DNA from: Bacteroidales bacterium
GTDB lineage: Bacteria > Bacteroidota > Bacteroidia > Bacteroidales > PWNQ01
Direction: 5' to 3'
DNA: 41,508 nucleotides
Assembly: GCA_003557725.1 (NCBI GenBank)
Contig: PWNQ01000171.1
Span: 1 to 41,508, forward strand
The position numbers and the translations under genes were made by a program. The notes under the pieces were generated by a model that saw only the letters and a list, made by a program, of their open reading frames with translations, ran no database searches and was not told the origin of the DNA. Shown here one piece after another: positions 32,857 to 41,508 of the stretch (positions are counted from its first letter, which is position 1; every line of letters starts with the position of its first letter).

Positions 32857-34320
32857 ATGGTCAGCAAAATTCAAAATCGGCGAAAGTTGCTAATAACCGG
32901 AGTTCTGGCGTTTGGGGTCATCGTCATAACACTTTTCGCTTTTCAAAAAAGTTGTTCCCGCATTATTAGCGATAATGACACAGCGGTTACCAAAAAACCA
33001 CAAGTGCTCCACAGGATCATGGAGAGACAAAAGCTGGTAGCTATTACCGACTATAATTCTATCAACTACTTTATTTACAGAGGGAAGCCCATGGGATACC
33101 AATATGATTTGTTGCAAAACTATGCTGATTATCTTGGGGTAGAACTGGAAGTACGTGTGGATAACCGGATGGAGAAAAAGTTTGACTGCATCAACCATGG
33201 AGATTGTGATATTCTGGGTATTGATCTAACCGTCACCAAAGAGCGTTCCAGGCTGGTGGATTTCACCATCCCACACAGTTTAAGCCGCCAGGTATTGGTA
33301 CAAAGAAAGCCGGAGGGGTTTACGCGTATGGGCCGGCGTCAGTTGGAGGATAGTCTGATCCGTAACCAGCTGGAATTAGGGGGAAAGGTGGTTCATGTTC
33401 AGGCAGGTTCTGCTTTTGCATCCAGGCTTCGCAACTTATCCGATGAGATTGGCGAGGACATTCACATCGTTGAATCGGAGCATGAAGCAGAACACCTGGT
33501 TCGTCTGGTGGCTCGCGGTGAGATTGACTATACGGTTTGCGATGAGCATGTGGCCATGGTTAATCGCACCTACTATAATAATATAGATATTAGCACGCCG
33601 GTGAGTTTTGTACAGCAACTGGCCTGGGCAGTTCAAAAAGGAGCCGACTCCCTGCTACTGTCCATAAACCAGTGGTTGGAAGTGTTTAAGGCCTCTCCCA
33701 CTTATCATGCCATTTATCACAAGTATTTTTTAAGCCGTCGGTCGCCGCACAAGCAGCATGCTCAATATCATTCTTTTTCCGGTGGTCGCATTTCTCCTTA
33801 TGATGATCTGATCAGGGAGTATAGTGCAGAGATCGGCTGGGATTGGCGTCTGGTGGCTTCATTGATCTTTCAGGAATCCCGTTTTGACCCGGAGGCGGTG
33901 TCCTGGGCAGGTGCGGTAGGGTTGATGCAGCTGATGCCTGCCACCGGGGAGCAGTTTGGAGCCCGTGACCTGATGAACCCCCGGGAAAATATCCGGGCAG
34001 GAATAAATTTTATCCGGTATCTGGAGCAAGAGTTTGAGAAAATGGGAAAAGAAGAACCAGACCGTACCCGCTTTGTTCTGGCAGCATACAATGCCGGACT
34101 GGGGCATATCCTGGATGCACGCCGGCTGGCGGAAAAATATAATGCCGACAAAAATAAATGGAATGAAGTGGACACTTTCCTGGTATATAAATCACGCCCC
34201 GAGTATTACAACGACCCGGTGGTAGAGTTTGGCTATGTGCGCGGTGAAGAGACCTATAACTTTGTGAGAGAAGTGATGGAGCGTTATGAGCACTATAAAA
34301 ACCTGTTGCCGGAAAGCTAA
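32857..34320 (+). CDS. mltF: Membrane-bound lytic transglycosylase MltF-like
   Basis: The 487-residue protein has an N-terminal membrane anchor (about 9-29, followed by KSCS, a possible lipid-anchored Cys), an ABC-type solute-binding domain (about 52-285, with GYQYDLLQNYADYLG and GIDLTVTKERSRLVDFT) and a C-terminal SLT lysozyme-like domain (about 318-470). The catalytic Glu340 is in FQESRFDP, followed by GAVGLMQLMPATG and LAAYNAGLGH. MltF cleaves murein to anhydro-muropeptides and is controlled allosterically by its binding domain. It converges on polA with eight bases between stop codons. Confidence 0.92.
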   Translation: MVSKIQNRRKLLITGVLAFGVIVITLFAFQKSCSRIISDNDTAVTKKPQVLHRIMERQKLVAITDYNSINYFIYRGKPMGYQYDLLQNYADYLGVELEVRVDNRMEKKFDCINHGDCDILGIDLTVTKERSRLVDFTIPHSLSRQVLVQRKPEGFTRMGRRQLEDSLIRNQLELGGKVVHVQAGSAFASRLRNLSDEIGEDIHIVESEHEAEHLVRLVARGEIDYTVCDEHVAMVNRTYYNNIDISTPVSFVQQLAWAVQKGADSLLLSINQWLEVFKASPTYHAIYHKYFLSRRSPHKQHAQYHSFSGGRISPYDDLIREYSAEIGWDWRLVASLIFQESRFDPEAVSWAGAVGLMQLMPATGEQFGARDLMNPRENIRAGINFIRYLEQEFEKMGKEEPDRTRFVLAAYNAGLGHILDARRLAEKYNADKNKWNEVDTFLVYKSRPEYYNDPVVEFGYVRGEETYNFVREVMERYEHYKNLLPES

Positions 34321-34327
34321 CCCCTCA

Positions 34328-37099
34328 TTAGTGGGCTTCCAGCCAGTTTGCCCCCTCATTGATATCCACAACCACGGGAATATTCAGCTTAACCGCTTCT
34401 TTCATATACTTTTCCACCATATTTTTCACCTCCTCCTTCTCCGGCTTATACGTGTCAAAGATCAGTTCATCATGCACCTGAAGGGTCATTTTGGTCTTCA
34501 TATTATGTTCCAACAAGTGGTTATGGATATTGATCATGGCAATTTTTATCATATCAGCTGAAGAGCCCTGTATGGGGGCATTAATGGCGTTTCGCTCCGC
34601 AAATCCACGCACCACATTATTTCTGGAATTAATATCACGCAGATATCGCCTTCTTCCTTTAATGGTTTTCACATATCCCTTTTCCCGGGCAACCTGTATT
34701 TGTTTTTCCATATACTGCTTTATTCCCGGGTACTGGTCGAAATAAGTATTGATAAGGCTTTCTGCCTCTTTTCTTCTAATGCCTAAACGCTCCGAAAGGC
34801 CAAAGGCGGAAATTCCATAAATAATGCCAAAATTCACCATCTTAGCTTTTCGCCGCATTTCTTTATCCACCTGAGCGGGATCCACACCATAAACCCTGGC
34901 TGCCGTATGAGTGTGAATGTCGCGGTTATTTACAAAGGCCTCTGTCATGGCTTTGTCCCCGCTAAGCTCTGCGATCAGGCGTAATTCAACCTGGGAATAA
35001 TCCGCTGCTATGAGAATATGGTCTCCATCCCTGGGGACAAACGCTTTTCGTATATTCTTTCCCCGCTCAGTACGAATGGGAATGTTTTGCAGGTTGGGCT
35101 TATTTGAACTGAGCCGTCCGGTGGCCGCCACCGTCTGATTAAAGGTGGTGTGTAAGCGGCCTGTGGATGTGTTGATGAGTAGCGGCAATGCATCTACATA
35201 GGTGGACCTGAGCCTGGATACCGACCGGTATTCCAGGATGGCCGACACAATTTCATGCTTATGCCTAAGCTTTTGAAGCACGTCCTCACTGGTAGAATAC
35301 TGCCTGGTCTTGGTTAGCTTAGGCTTATCCGTAATTTTCAACTTTTCATAAAGCACTTTCCCCAATTGCCGTGTGGATGCAATATTAAACGTCTCTCCCG
35401 CAAGATGGTAAATGGATTCTTCAATATCCTCCAACTCTTTCTTAAGCTGTATGGATATTTCCTTCAATGCCCGTGTATCCAGCTTCACGCCCGTCTTTTC
35501 CATGGATGCCAGGGCAGGAATAAGCGGCATCTCCATTTGCTCAAACAACCCATAAAGTTGATTCTCTTTAAGCTCAGGTAAAAATATCTCCCAAAGTTGC
35601 AAGGTGATATCTGCATCTTCGCAAGCATAGGGGGCCACTTTTTCCGGACTGATGGTGCGCATACTTTTTTGCCCCTTCCCTTTTTTCCCGATGAGGGCTT
35701 CAATGGGGATGGTCTTATAATTGAGATATACGTCTGCCAGCTCATCCATACCGTGGCGCATATCCGGTTGCAGCAGGTAGTGGGCGATCATGGTATCAAA
35801 GAGTGTTCCTCTCACCGGCATTTGATAATTATCCAGGACAGTAATATCATATTTAAGATTATGGCCCGTTTTACTGATTTTTTCGTCCTCAAATATCTCC
35901 CGGAAGGCTTGCAGTTTCTCTTTTGCGTCTTCTGTTTTTTCCGGGAAGGGCACATACCATGCTTCATTTTTTTTCACAGCGAAAGCGATTCCCACCAGCT
36001 CTGCTTTTATGGCCTCTGTACTGGTGGTTTCGGTGTCAAAACAAAATGCTCCATGTTTTTTTATGGTATTTATCAACTCATTAATTTCCTTATCACTGTT
36101 AACCAGGTGGTATTTAGCATTTTTATTATCCAGCGTTTCCCTCCGCTCAGCGGCCTGGTCCTGGCTGTCACTAAACAGATCCCGGTTGTGGTCACTGTCA
36201 TTATTGGGCGGGGCCTCTCCCAAAAAAGCAGCCACCCGGCTCTTTAGCTGTCTGAATTCCAGCTCATCGAAAAGGGAGCTGAGCTTTTCTGTATCACTCC
36301 CTGCCAGCTTAAGACTTTCCGGATTGTATTCCACGGGCACATTCACATCTATGGTTGCCAGTTCCTTAGATTTAATTCCCTGATCTGCATACTTCTCAAC
36401 GTTTTCTCTCTGCTTCCCTTTTAATTTATGGGCATGCTCAATAAGCCCTTCCACGCTTTTATATTCAGCAATGAGCTGCCTGGCCGTTTTCTCTCCAATC
36501 CCCGGAATGCCGGGAATATTATCGGAAGCATCTCCCCATAGCCCCAATATATCTATGAGCTGTTGTGGCTGATCAATAGTATACTTTTCACATATCTCCT
36601 TTTCTCCCAGTACTTCCGCCTGATTACCCATGCGGGAAGGTTTATACAGGAATATGTGGGGAGAGACCAACTGCCCGAAATCCTTGTCGCTGGTCATCAT
36701 ATACACTTGGAAACCATCTTTTTCAGCTTTTTTGGCGATGGTTCCTACCACGTCATCCGCCTCATAACCGTCCTCAAACAATGCCGGGATTCCCATGCCT
36801 TCCAGTAGCTGTAAAATATAGGGCAGTGATTTGGCAATGTCTTCAGGCAGAGCTTCCCGGTTGGCTTTGTATTCCTGATAGCCTTCTTTTCTACGGGTAG
36901 GCGCCATTGTATCAAAAGCCACTCCAATATGTGTAGGCTTTTCCTTTTGCAATACCTCCAGCAACGTGTTGGTGAATCCCAAAATCGCCGATGTGTTTAA
37001 CCCTTTAGAGTTCATCCTTGGGTTACGCTTCATGGCGTAATAGGCTCTGTATATCAATGCCATGGCATCTAATAAAAACAGCTTTTTCTTTGGTGTCAT
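34328..37099 (-). CDS. polA: DNA polymerase I
   Basis: The 923-residue protein has all three PolA domains. The 5' nuclease covers about 1-290 (LLDAMALIYRAYYA, YEADDVVGTIA, GDASDNIPGIPGIGEKTA). The 3'-5' exonuclease covers about 340-520 with its three motifs intact (FDTETT, GHNLKYDITVLD, YACEDAD), so proofreading is expected. The polymerase domain has motif A DYSQVELRLIAELSG, motif B RRKAKMVNFGIIYG and motif C LQVHDELIFD. It acts in Okazaki fragment processing and repair. A TACTTTTG -7 box lies 19 bases before the ATG. Confidence 0.97.
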   Translation of the reverse strand: MTPKKKLFLLDAMALIYRAYYAMKRNPRMNSKGLNTSAILGFTNTLLEVLQKEKPTHIGVAFDTMAPTRRKEGYQEYKANREALPEDIAKSLPYILQLLEGMGIPALFEDGYEADDVVGTIAKKAEKDGFQVYMMTSDKDFGQLVSPHIFLYKPSRMGNQAEVLGEKEICEKYTIDQPQQLIDILGLWGDASDNIPGIPGIGEKTARQLIAEYKSVEGLIEHAHKLKGKQRENVEKYADQGIKSKELATIDVNVPVEYNPESLKLAGSDTEKLSSLFDELEFRQLKSRVAAFLGEAPPNNDSDHNRDLFSDSQDQAAERRETLDNKNAKYHLVNSDKEINELINTIKKHGAFCFDTETTSTEAIKAELVGIAFAVKKNEAWYVPFPEKTEDAKEKLQAFREIFEDEKISKTGHNLKYDITVLDNYQMPVRGTLFDTMIAHYLLQPDMRHGMDELADVYLNYKTIPIEALIGKKGKGQKSMRTISPEKVAPYACEDADITLQLWEIFLPELKENQLYGLFEQMEMPLIPALASMEKTGVKLDTRALKEISIQLKKELEDIEESIYHLAGETFNIASTRQLGKVLYEKLKITDKPKLTKTRQYSTSEDVLQKLRHKHEIVSAILEYRSVSRLRSTYVDALPLLINTSTGRLHTTFNQTVAATGRLSSNKPNLQNIPIRTERGKNIRKAFVPRDGDHILIAADYSQVELRLIAELSGDKAMTEAFVNNRDIHTHTAARVYGVDPAQVDKEMRRKAKMVNFGIIYGISAFGLSERLGIRRKEAESLINTYFDQYPGIKQYMEKQIQVAREKGYVKTIKGRRRYLRDINSRNNVVRGFAERNAINAPIQGSSADMIKIAMINIHNHLLEHNMKTKMTLQVHDELIFDTYKPEKEEVKNMVEKYMKEAVKLNIPVVVDINEGANWLEAH

Positions 37100-37118
37100 G
37101 TTGTCACAATTTATTTTT

Positions 37119-37126
37119 CAAAAGTA
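37119..37126 (-). promoter_or_regulatory. polA -7 box (TACTTTTG)
   Basis: An exact TAnnTTTG on the minus strand, 19 bases before the polA ATG. The -33 element is unclear. Confidence 0.5.
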
Positions 37127-37292
37127 CACAATCCTTCCAACTATTTCTGTACTCCACCGGGTTCCTGCCCGCGAGGATATCCACGGCCATCAGGCCCTCT
37201 GCAGGGTAATTATTTACTAAAAAATACCCGTTGTCTTTCTCAATTGCATCATAAAAACATTACTTTTACCTGCAAATAAAAACGGTATAGTT

Positions 37293-38654
37293 ATGTCCCC
37301 GAAAGCGAAAACATCCTCAACGCCAGCCGGCAGTCCAAAAAAAATATTTGTTTTGGACACTTCGGTGATCATATATAGTCATGCCGCTATCCACAGTTTT
37401 GATGACAATGATATTGCCATTCCCATCACTGTATTGGAGGAGCTGGACAGTTTCAAAAAGGGTAATGATACCAAGAATTATGAAGCGCGTGAGTTTATCC
37501 GGATAATAGACACTCTGTCGGCCCCATTTTCGCTAACGGACTGGATTCCATTGGGGGGTGCCGGCAGTGGCCGGTTCAAGGTAATAATGCATGAAAACGG
37601 GGGAGAGCTGGATGCGGAAAAGATCTTCCGCGAGCATAAGGCAGACCACCGGATACTGAACGCCACGCTGACACTTCAGAAGGAATACCCTCACAGCAAA
37701 GTGGTTTTGGTAACCAAGGATGTGAATCTGCGTCTGAAAGCCAAGTCCATAAATTTGGAAGCAGACGATTTTCAGACGGGAAAGGTACAGGATGTGGAGT
37801 CTTTATATCCTGGTAAGACCCTGATGGAGGGCTTAGCCAGGGGCCAGCTGGACAAGCTTTATCAGGAAGGCTCCTGTGATCCTTCAGCATTGGGAATACC
37901 CCGCCCCATTGCCAATCATTATTATATTTTACGGAGCACCAACACTTCCGTTCTTGCCTATTACAACCCTTCCTCCCAGCTGGTTGAGCGGATAGAAAAA
38001 CGTACAAAGATGCGCATTACGCCCCGTAATGCGGAGCAAGTATTTGCCCTTCACGCCATCACCAACCCCCATATAAAACTGGTGACCCTCCAGGGCATTG
38101 CAGGCACGGGCAAGACCCTGCTGGCCCTGGCAGGAGCTTTGGATAAACGCAAAATATACAAGCAAATATTTTTGGCCCGCCCCATTGTTCCTCTAAGTAA
38201 TAAAGATATTGGATTCCTCCCGGGCGATATAGGATCCAAGCTGGATCCATTTATGCAGCCCCTTTATGACAACCTAAAACTAATTAAAGGACAATATAAT
38301 GAAGATGACAAAGAGGCAAAAATGATCGATGATGCCCTGAAAAATGAAAAACTGGTGATCTCACCGCTGGCATATATCCGGGGACGGAGCCTGTCTAACA
38401 TCTGCTTTATCGTGGATGAGTCTCAAAACCTTACCCCTCATGAAGTAAAAACCATTATCACCCGTGCCGGGGAAGGAACCAAAATAATCTTTACAGGTGA
38501 TATCTACCAAATAGACACGCCTTACCTGGACTCTCAGAGCAACGGATTATCTTACCTTATAGATAAGATAAAACATCACCCCATTTATTCCCACGTACTA
38601 CTGGAAAAGGGGGAGCGGTCTCAGTTGGCAAATTTAGCCAACCACTTACTGTAA
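37293..38654 (+). CDS. PIN domain-PhoH ATPase fusion (PhoH2-like)
   Basis: The 453-residue protein joins an N-terminal PIN ribonuclease domain (about 15-170, first catalytic Asp22 in VLDTSVI, ELDSFK and later KDVNLRLKA) to a PhoH ATPase domain (about 245-445) with Walker A GIAGTGKT (268-275), LARPIVPLSNKDIGFLPG and Walker B CFIVDESQNL. PhoH2 proteins of this build have RNA helicase and RNase activity in mycobacteria, and the YlaK type is common in bacteria. Unlike the mycobacterial locus there is no antitoxin gene beside it. The gene stands alone between polA and the oxoamine synthase. Confidence 0.9.
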   Translation: MSPKAKTSSTPAGSPKKIFVLDTSVIIYSHAAIHSFDDNDIAIPITVLEELDSFKKGNDTKNYEAREFIRIIDTLSAPFSLTDWIPLGGAGSGRFKVIMHENGGELDAEKIFREHKADHRILNATLTLQKEYPHSKVVLVTKDVNLRLKAKSINLEADDFQTGKVQDVESLYPGKTLMEGLARGQLDKLYQEGSCDPSALGIPRPIANHYYILRSTNTSVLAYYNPSSQLVERIEKRTKMRITPRNAEQVFALHAITNPHIKLVTLQGIAGTGKTLLALAGALDKRKIYKQIFLARPIVPLSNKDIGFLPGDIGSKLDPFMQPLYDNLKLIKGQYNEDDKEAKMIDDALKNEKLVISPLAYIRGRSLSNICFIVDESQNLTPHEVKTIITRAGEGTKIIFTGDIYQIDTPYLDSQSNGLSYLIDKIKHHPIYSHVLLEKGERSQLANLANHLL

Positions 38655-38716
38655 ACCCCTATGAATGTACTTTATGAGATGCATGTTTTTTAATGTCTTG
38701 CTTTTATCATTTTTTT

Positions 38717-38724
38717 TAATTTTG
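38717..38724 (+). promoter_or_regulatory. -7 box of the oxoamine synthase gene
   Basis: TAATTTTG fits the consensus, 34 bases before the ATG. A TTG at 38698-38700 is 16 bases upstream, a little close. Confidence 0.5.
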
Positions 38725-38758
38725 TGCAAAATATAATAAATATATAAAGAGAAAAATT

Positions 38759-39985
38759 ATGGCACTTGACAAACTTAACAAAGTACTTGTGGATCAGGTA
38801 AAAGACCTTGAGTCCACGGGTAGAGCCAAAGGGGCTGAGAATGTAGTAACGGAAGTTATTCCTGCAAAAGAGGGTAAAGGCCCCCGTTATTTGCTGGAAG
38901 GTCATGGGGACAAAGAGTTTTTACGGATGAATGCCAACTCCTATCTGGGGCTTTCATTACGGAAAGACATGATCCAGGCAGAAGAAAATGCGGCCCTGAA
39001 ATTCGGCGTAGGCCCGGGAGCGGTTCGCTTTATTGCCGGAACGTATAAGTCGCACGTAACCCTTGAAGAGCGACTGGCGGAGTTCCACCACCGTGAAGAA
39101 GGGATGATCTTCAGTTCTGCTTATGTTACCAGCCTTGGTGTTATCTTCCCATTGACAACCAAGGAAACGGTACTGATCAGTGATGAGCTGAATCATAACT
39201 GTATCATCCAGGCTATGCGAATGAGCCGTCCGGCAGGGAAAGCGATCTATCCCCATAACAACATGGAAGAGTTGGAGAAAGCCCTCAAAGAAAATGTGGG
39301 CAAAGCCAAGCGGGCACTGGTTATTACCGATGGCATTTTCAGTATGCGCGGAGACCATGCTCCTCTTAAGAAGCTGACCGAGATCTGTGAAAAATATGAC
39401 CACCTATATGAAGAAGGGGTGATCTCCATTGTTGATGACTCCCACGGGGTGGGTGCGTTCGGAAAAACCGGCCGGGGAACCGAGGAGTATGAAAACACTA
39501 AAGTGGATATTATTGTGGGCACACTGGGTAAAGCCTTTGGTGTAAACGGTGGATACGTGGTGGCGTCCCATGCCGTTATCCGTCATCTGCGTGAAACTGC
39601 CCCCACATACATTTATTCCAACCCCATTACCGTTTCAGAAACGGAAGCAGCCATCAAAGCGCTGGAGATCCTGGACTCCGCCGAAGGAAGGGAGATCCTC
39701 AAGCGGCTCCGTGAACGTACCCTCCAGTTTGAAAGCGGAATAAAAGCAGCCGGATATGAAACCATCGAAGGGGCTCACCCCGTCGTCCCCCTTATGACCC
39801 GCGATACCGGTAAAACCAAATCGCTGGTAGAACACCTGAAAAAAAATGGAATCCTGGCCACCGGACTGGCGTATCCTGTCGTTCCTAAAGGAGACGAAGA
39901 AATTCGCTTCCAGATCTCCGGCGAACATACGGAAACTGACATTGATTTTGTGCTGGAGGTGTTGAAAAACTACCCCAATAAATAA
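38759..39985 (+). CDS. Alpha-oxoamine synthase family PLP enzyme
   Basis: The 408-residue protein is a fold-type I PLP enzyme related to glycine C-acetyltransferase (Kbl), 8-amino-7-oxononanoate synthase (BioF) and serine palmitoyltransferase. The PLP lysine is Lys258 in GTLGKAFG; the ring-stacking His is in SDELNHNCI and the Asp/His pair in VDDSHGVGAFG. NANSYLGLS and GVGPGAVRFIAGTYKSH are typical of the family. The sequence alone does not settle whether it makes aminoketobutyrate, a biotin precursor or ketosphinganine. No bio, tdh or sphingolipid genes lie beside it. It is followed by three hairpins including a bidirectional terminator. Confidence 0.88.
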   Translation: MALDKLNKVLVDQVKDLESTGRAKGAENVVTEVIPAKEGKGPRYLLEGHGDKEFLRMNANSYLGLSLRKDMIQAEENAALKFGVGPGAVRFIAGTYKSHVTLEERLAEFHHREEGMIFSSAYVTSLGVIFPLTTKETVLISDELNHNCIIQAMRMSRPAGKAIYPHNNMEELEKALKENVGKAKRALVITDGIFSMRGDHAPLKKLTEICEKYDHLYEEGVISIVDDSHGVGAFGKTGRGTEEYENTKVDIIVGTLGKAFGVNGGYVVASHAVIRHLRETAPTYIYSNPITVSETEAAIKALEILDSAEGREILKRLRERTLQFESGIKAAGYETIEGAHPVVPLMTRDTGKTKSLVEHLKKNGILATGLAYPVVPKGDEEIRFQISGEHTETDIDFVLEVLKNYPNK

Positions 39986-39993
39986 TGCTGAAC

Positions 39994-40040
39994 CCCATTA
40001 TTTTAATGGGAAGACCCCATTAGCCTGTTTTTAAAACAGG
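39994..40040 (+). terminator. Two hairpins behind the oxoamine synthase gene
   Basis: CCCATTA-TTT-TAATGGG (39994-40010) and CCTGTTTT-T-AAAACAGG (40024-40040) are perfect stems of 7 and 8 bases. Neither has a long T-tract, so they may stabilise the 3' end rather than terminate. Confidence 0.4.
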
Positions 40041-40050
40041 GCCAAAGAAG

Positions 40051-40101
40051 TAAAATGCCGGGAGCAACGGTCCTAAAGGACTAAAGCTCACCGGCATTTT
40101 A
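40051..40101. terminator. Bidirectional terminator between convergent genes
   Basis: TAAAATGCCGG (40051-40061) and CCGGCATTTTA (40091-40101) pair over 11 bases with an A/T outer end on both strands, the form of a two-way terminator. A smaller hairpin GTCCTAAAGGAC lies in the loop. The right arm overlaps the stop codon of the lipoprotein gene. Confidence 0.7.
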
Positions 40102-40518
40102 TTGTTTATCACTGGCATAGAGCGCCATTTTCCAGCCTTGCGGGGTTTTTACCATGGCTTCCGTATTTATTTCCGTGTCGCCGTTTCCATAAGTGGTCTT
40201 GATCTTCACATACGCCCTTTCCCCATCATCGTATATCTCCTCTTCCATTATCTGAAAAGACTCTATTCCGCCATATTGGCGCATTTCCAGGCGCACCTGG
40301 GTCATAAACATGGTGAGCTGATGCTGCTCTGTGTGGGGAAGGCTATGATATCCTTGCACCATCTCTGCCGCCTTTTCCACATCTCCCTCTGCGAAATATT
40401 CGCTAAATTCCAATGCCGCTGCTGCCGGCCCATCCGGAGCATAACGGTTGCAAGAGGCCAAAGCACTGAAAAAAAATGCAATGACCAACATTAAAACATA
40501 ACCATTTCCTGTTTTCAT
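40099..40518 (-). CDS. Small lipoprotein, NTF2/DUF4878-like
   Basis: The 139-residue protein has a lipoprotein signal peptide with lipobox ALASC and lipidated Cys23. The mature part has a helical start (AALEFSEYFAEGDVEKAAEMV) and later strands (AYVKIKTTYGNGD, TEAMVKTPQGWKMAL), the pattern of DUF4878/NTF2-like lipoproteins. No function is known. It lies 59 bases behind the M28 gene on the same strand and probably shares its transcript. Confidence 0.75.
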   Translation of the reverse strand: MKTGNGYVLMLVIAFFFSALASCNRYAPDGPAAAALEFSEYFAEGDVEKAAEMVQGYHSLPHTEQHQLTMFMTQVRLEMRQYGGIESFQIMEEEIYDDGERAYVKIKTTYGNGDTEINTEAMVKTPQGWKMALYASDKQ

Positions 40519-40577
40519 GATTCGCTGTTTTCTTTTCGCCTGAAGTTATTATCCACCATAAAAACCGGGTGCCAGAC

Positions 40578-41508
40578 CTATTCCCGGTAAATCACATGTA
40601 ATACAGTATTCCCAACTACCTCAAGGGTTTCTTTATCAATATACTCCATTGTATCATCAAGGGTGTGCCATTGTTCAAAAAAGATGGATCGTCCCCCGGG
40701 TTCCAGGGCAATAATATTTATGGTGGGGATGCCCAGAATTTGATTAATATAAAGGTGGTCATGGGTGATACTCCCTGCTCTTCGGTTGAGAAAATACCTT
40801 CCATATCCCAGCTCCTGGCCGGTTTGCCATACTTTATCCAGGATATCAGATGCAAAATATTCGCTGGTTCCCTCCCTCAGGAAAGTGGCCTGTTGCACTC
40901 CCACCATATCCAGCAATATCCCGTACCGGGCAGTATAGTTAAAAGCGTGAGGGTTTCTGCTCCAGAACTGGCTTCCCAGCGCCCAGGAATCTTCTCTCCG
41001 GCTCTGCTCTCCATGCGGCTCACCATAGTCTTCCATATCAAAGAAAATAATATCTATTCCCACATTAGGCGGGGATTCACTGATCTGTCTGGCAATTTCA
41101 AGCAGCACGCCGACCCCGCTGGCTCCGTCGTTGGCCCCGTCTATGGGCGTATTATGCAGGGAAGGGTCTTCCTCCTGATCCGCAAAAGGCCGGGAATCCC
41201 AGTGTGCACATAACAAAACCCTACTGGTTTTCCGGGGCTGAAACATCCCGATAATATTTTTTCCGGGCATAACTCTACCATCATATATTTGAGCAGCGAA
41301 TTCCTGTACAATAAGACTGTCTGCATACCTGCCCAGCTTTTCTGCCAGCCAGGATGCACATGCTTCATGGGTTTCTGTACCAGGCACCCGTGGTCCAAAT
41401 GCCACCTGTCGCTCAATATAGTAGTATGCCGAATCGCTGTTAAAACCGGGGACCGCTACCGCCGGGCGCCGGGGAGCATCCTTCTCATCAACCGTCCGCT
41501 GCTCCGGC
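40578..41508 (-). CDS. M28-family protein, glutaminyl-peptide cyclotransferase-like (5' end outside window)
   Basis: The frame is open from the stop at 40578 to the right edge of the window, so the N-terminus (probably with a lipoprotein or export signal) is missing. The visible part reads FNSDSAYYYIERQVAFGPRV near its start. Metal-site motifs of the Bacteroidota glutaminyl cyclase group of M28 follow: AHWDSRPFAD, IDGANDGASGVGVLLEIA, FDMEDYG, LGSQFW, ILLDMVG and FEQWHTLDDTM. Such enzymes turn N-terminal Gln of exported proteins into pyroglutamate. An ordinary aminopeptidase remains possible. Three exported proteins in this window have Gln at the predicted +1 position, which fits the cyclase reading. 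Confidence 0.8.
   Translation of the reverse strand, partial: PEQRTVDEKDAPRRPAVAVPGFNSDSAYYYIERQVAFGPRVPGTETHEACASWLAEKLGRYADSLIVQEFAAQIYDGRVMPGKNIIGMFQPRKTSRVLLCAHWDSRPFADQEEDPSLHNTPIDGANDGASGVGVLLEIARQISESPPNVGIDIIFFDMEDYGEPHGEQSRREDSWALGSQFWSRNPHAFNYTARYGILLDMVGVQQATFLREGTSEYFASDILDKVWQTGQELGYGRYFLNRRAGSITHDHLYINQILGIPTINIIALEPGGRSIFFEQWHTLDDTMEYIDKETLEVVGNTVLHVIYRE

Noticed and set aside
37104-37259. Open minus-strand segment just upstream of polA (NGYFLVNNYPAEGLMAVDIL and on)
   Set aside because: It looks protein-like and ends four bases before the polA ATG, but has no start codon until 28 codons from its end, and the polA -7 box lies within it. Probably chance or an old remnant.
1-41508. 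CRISPR array, phage or complete insertion sequence
   Set aside because: I saw no regularly spaced repeats, no cas genes, no phage structural genes and no transposase frame in the window.

Overview
The window comes from a chromosome of the phylum Bacteroidota. I cannot place it below phylum. The signs are: promoters of the Bacteroidota type (TTG or TTTG, about 18-21 bases, then TAnnTTTG) upstream of many genes; an exbB / small membrane protein / exbD / exbD operon; a tatD-ansA pair; a Bacteroidota-type RHS core; an M28 protein resembling glutaminyl cyclase; and exported proteins with Gln at the predicted +1 position. Most of the window is compact housekeeping DNA, and several convergent gene pairs overlap at or abut their stop codons.

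Layout. 1-551: gene-free leader with a nested palindrome. 552-4980: GtrA membrane protein, a CBS protein coupled to a BamA-like outer-membrane protein, pdxJ and an alpha/beta hydrolase. 4977-8169: LiaF-like and PspC membrane proteins, queA and an 86-residue unknown protein with an operator-like palindrome in its promoter. 8390-13557: pssA, lptB, a TMTC-like membrane/TPR protein and a mannose-1-phosphate guanylyltransferase. 13629-16814: sprT, a 54-residue lipoprotein gene, mlaE-mlaF and cvpA. 17046-21556: the exb operon, tRNA-Ser(GGA), ansA, and tatD interrupted by an in-frame TAG. 21638-23385: a GT9 glycosyltransferase and a metallo-beta-lactamase-fold hydrolase. 23494-24540: a decayed RHS tip with an HEXXH motif, followed by the remnant of a lipoprotein gene. 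25117-29652: a large pseudo-peptidase / beta-propeller / barrel protein and an M20 amidohydrolase. 29709-41508: a cation diffusion facilitator, mgtE, a cysteine-free sirtuin, mltF, polA, a PIN-PhoH ATPase, an alpha-oxoamine synthase, a small lipoprotein, and an M28 protein that runs off the window edge.

Many genes serve the envelope: LPS export (lptB), phospholipid synthesis (pssA), lipid asymmetry (mlaE/mlaF), glycan building (manC-like, GT9, GtrA, TMTC-like protein), energy transduction (exbB/exbD), murein turnover (mltF), outer-membrane barrels, and probably N-terminal pyroglutamate formation by the M28 protein.

The main unexplained structures are a dispersed repeat of about 68 bp with terminal inverted repeats (two full copies, one diverged full-length copy, two degraded copies, all in one orientation), which lies close to promoters; the degraded RHS toxin-like locus whose downstream lipoprotein frame ends inside one copy of that repeat; the amber codon in tatD; the palindrome over the promoter of the 86-residue gene; and the mgtE leader with two hairpins and an unusually strong Shine-Dalgarno sequence.
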